Shown here in pieces: positions 63,937 to 64,000 of a DNA stretch of 64,000 bases (positions within the stretch are counted from its first letter, which is position 1; the number at the start of each line of letters is the position of its first letter). This DNA is from an uncultured Granulosicoccaceae bacterium (GTDB lineage: Bacteria; Pseudomonadota; Gammaproteobacteria; Granulosicoccales; Granulosicoccaceae): contig CALLLW010000023.1 in the NCBI GenBank assembly GCA_938007995.1, positions 162,784-226,783 of the forward strand. The letters run 5' to 3'. The notes beneath the pieces were generated by a model. The model did not search any database and was not told where the DNA came from. It saw only the letters and a program-made list of their open reading frames with translations. Made by a program: the position numbers and the translations under genes.

Positions 63937-64000
63937 ATGCCTGTGAAGAAATACGTGGTTCGACTTTCTGAAAAAGAACGCTCTAGTCTGAAGCAAATAA
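63937..64000 (+). CDS. IS630-like transposase, N-terminal part (cut by right edge)
   Basis: The last 21 codons read MPVKKYVVRLSEKERSSL..., the common start of IS630-family transposases (helix-turn-helix N-terminus with the pattern KYxVxLxExER). GGAG lies 8 nt upstream; an ATG at 63934 is also possible. IS630 elements insert at TA, and a TA follows the last recognisable ATPase codon at 63868. Only the start is visible, so intactness is unknown. Confidence 0.6.
   Translation, partial: MPVKKYVVRLSEKERSSLKQI

Overview
The window reads as chromosome from a Gram-negative gammaproteobacterium. The evidence is the block hfq-hflX-hflK-hflC-DUF2065-hisZ-purA-tRNA-Leu-rnr-rlmB-rpsF-rpsR-DUF2232-rplI-dnaB-alr, an XrtA/PEP-CTERM-type exopolysaccharide locus, lipoproteins with lipoboxes, and outer-membrane export parts. 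Genus cannot be fixed from sequence alone; a marine, heterotrophic lineage is only an inference (taurine and propionate use, GlyGly-CTERM-like surface proteins).

Layout. 1-12.9 kb: exopolysaccharide (EPS) locus with a Wzy/ligase-type membrane protein (cut by the left edge), a GT4 glycosyltransferase, an asparagine-synthase-like amidotransferase, polysaccharide deacetylase, ATPase, Wza-like export lipoprotein, chain-length protein, tyrosine autokinase, outer-membrane beta-barrel and sugar-1-phosphate transferase. 13-18.6 kb: periplasmic MsrA, then a selenocysteine cluster: selA and a GrdB/PrdB-family selenoprotein on the minus strand, selB divergent. The selenoprotein is split into two ORFs only because its Sec codon is TGA (16035-16037); a hairpin fitting a bacterial SECIS lies immediately downstream. 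18.6-25.2 kb: a zinc-peptidase-like lipoprotein, a surface protein with DUF11-like repeats, a D-lactate-dehydrogenase-like flavoprotein and a taurine-pyruvate aminotransferase. 25.4-31.9 kb: a DUF3127 protein with an SSB-like tail, then the propionate module mce-pccA-pccB-prpE. 32.5-48.6 kb: the conserved housekeeping block. 48.9-52.3 kb: galU, a non-pyrrolysine MttB-like protein and an FKBP isomerase.

52.5-54.2 kb is a repeat island: a REP-associated tyrosine transposase (RAYT) surrounded by about ten REP-like palindromes. 54.3-64 kb holds a HOT-type iron alcohol dehydrogenase, a secreted DUF5060-type glycosidase-like protein, a repeat lipoprotein with a peptidoglycan-binding domain, two tandem Lin0512-family genes, a CnoX-like thioredoxin, parE, and at the right edge a broken ATPase gene whose Walker A region is split by a MITE and which is followed by the start of an IS630-like transposase.

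Most notable points: the selenoprotein with its SECIS and sel genes; three MITE-like elements of two families, one splitting an ATPase motif and one supplying the stop codon of cnoX; an in-frame hexanucleotide microsatellite in an EPS glycosyltransferase; the RAYT/REP island with a REP unit that looks interrupted; and an SSB-type C-terminal tip on a DUF3127 protein.
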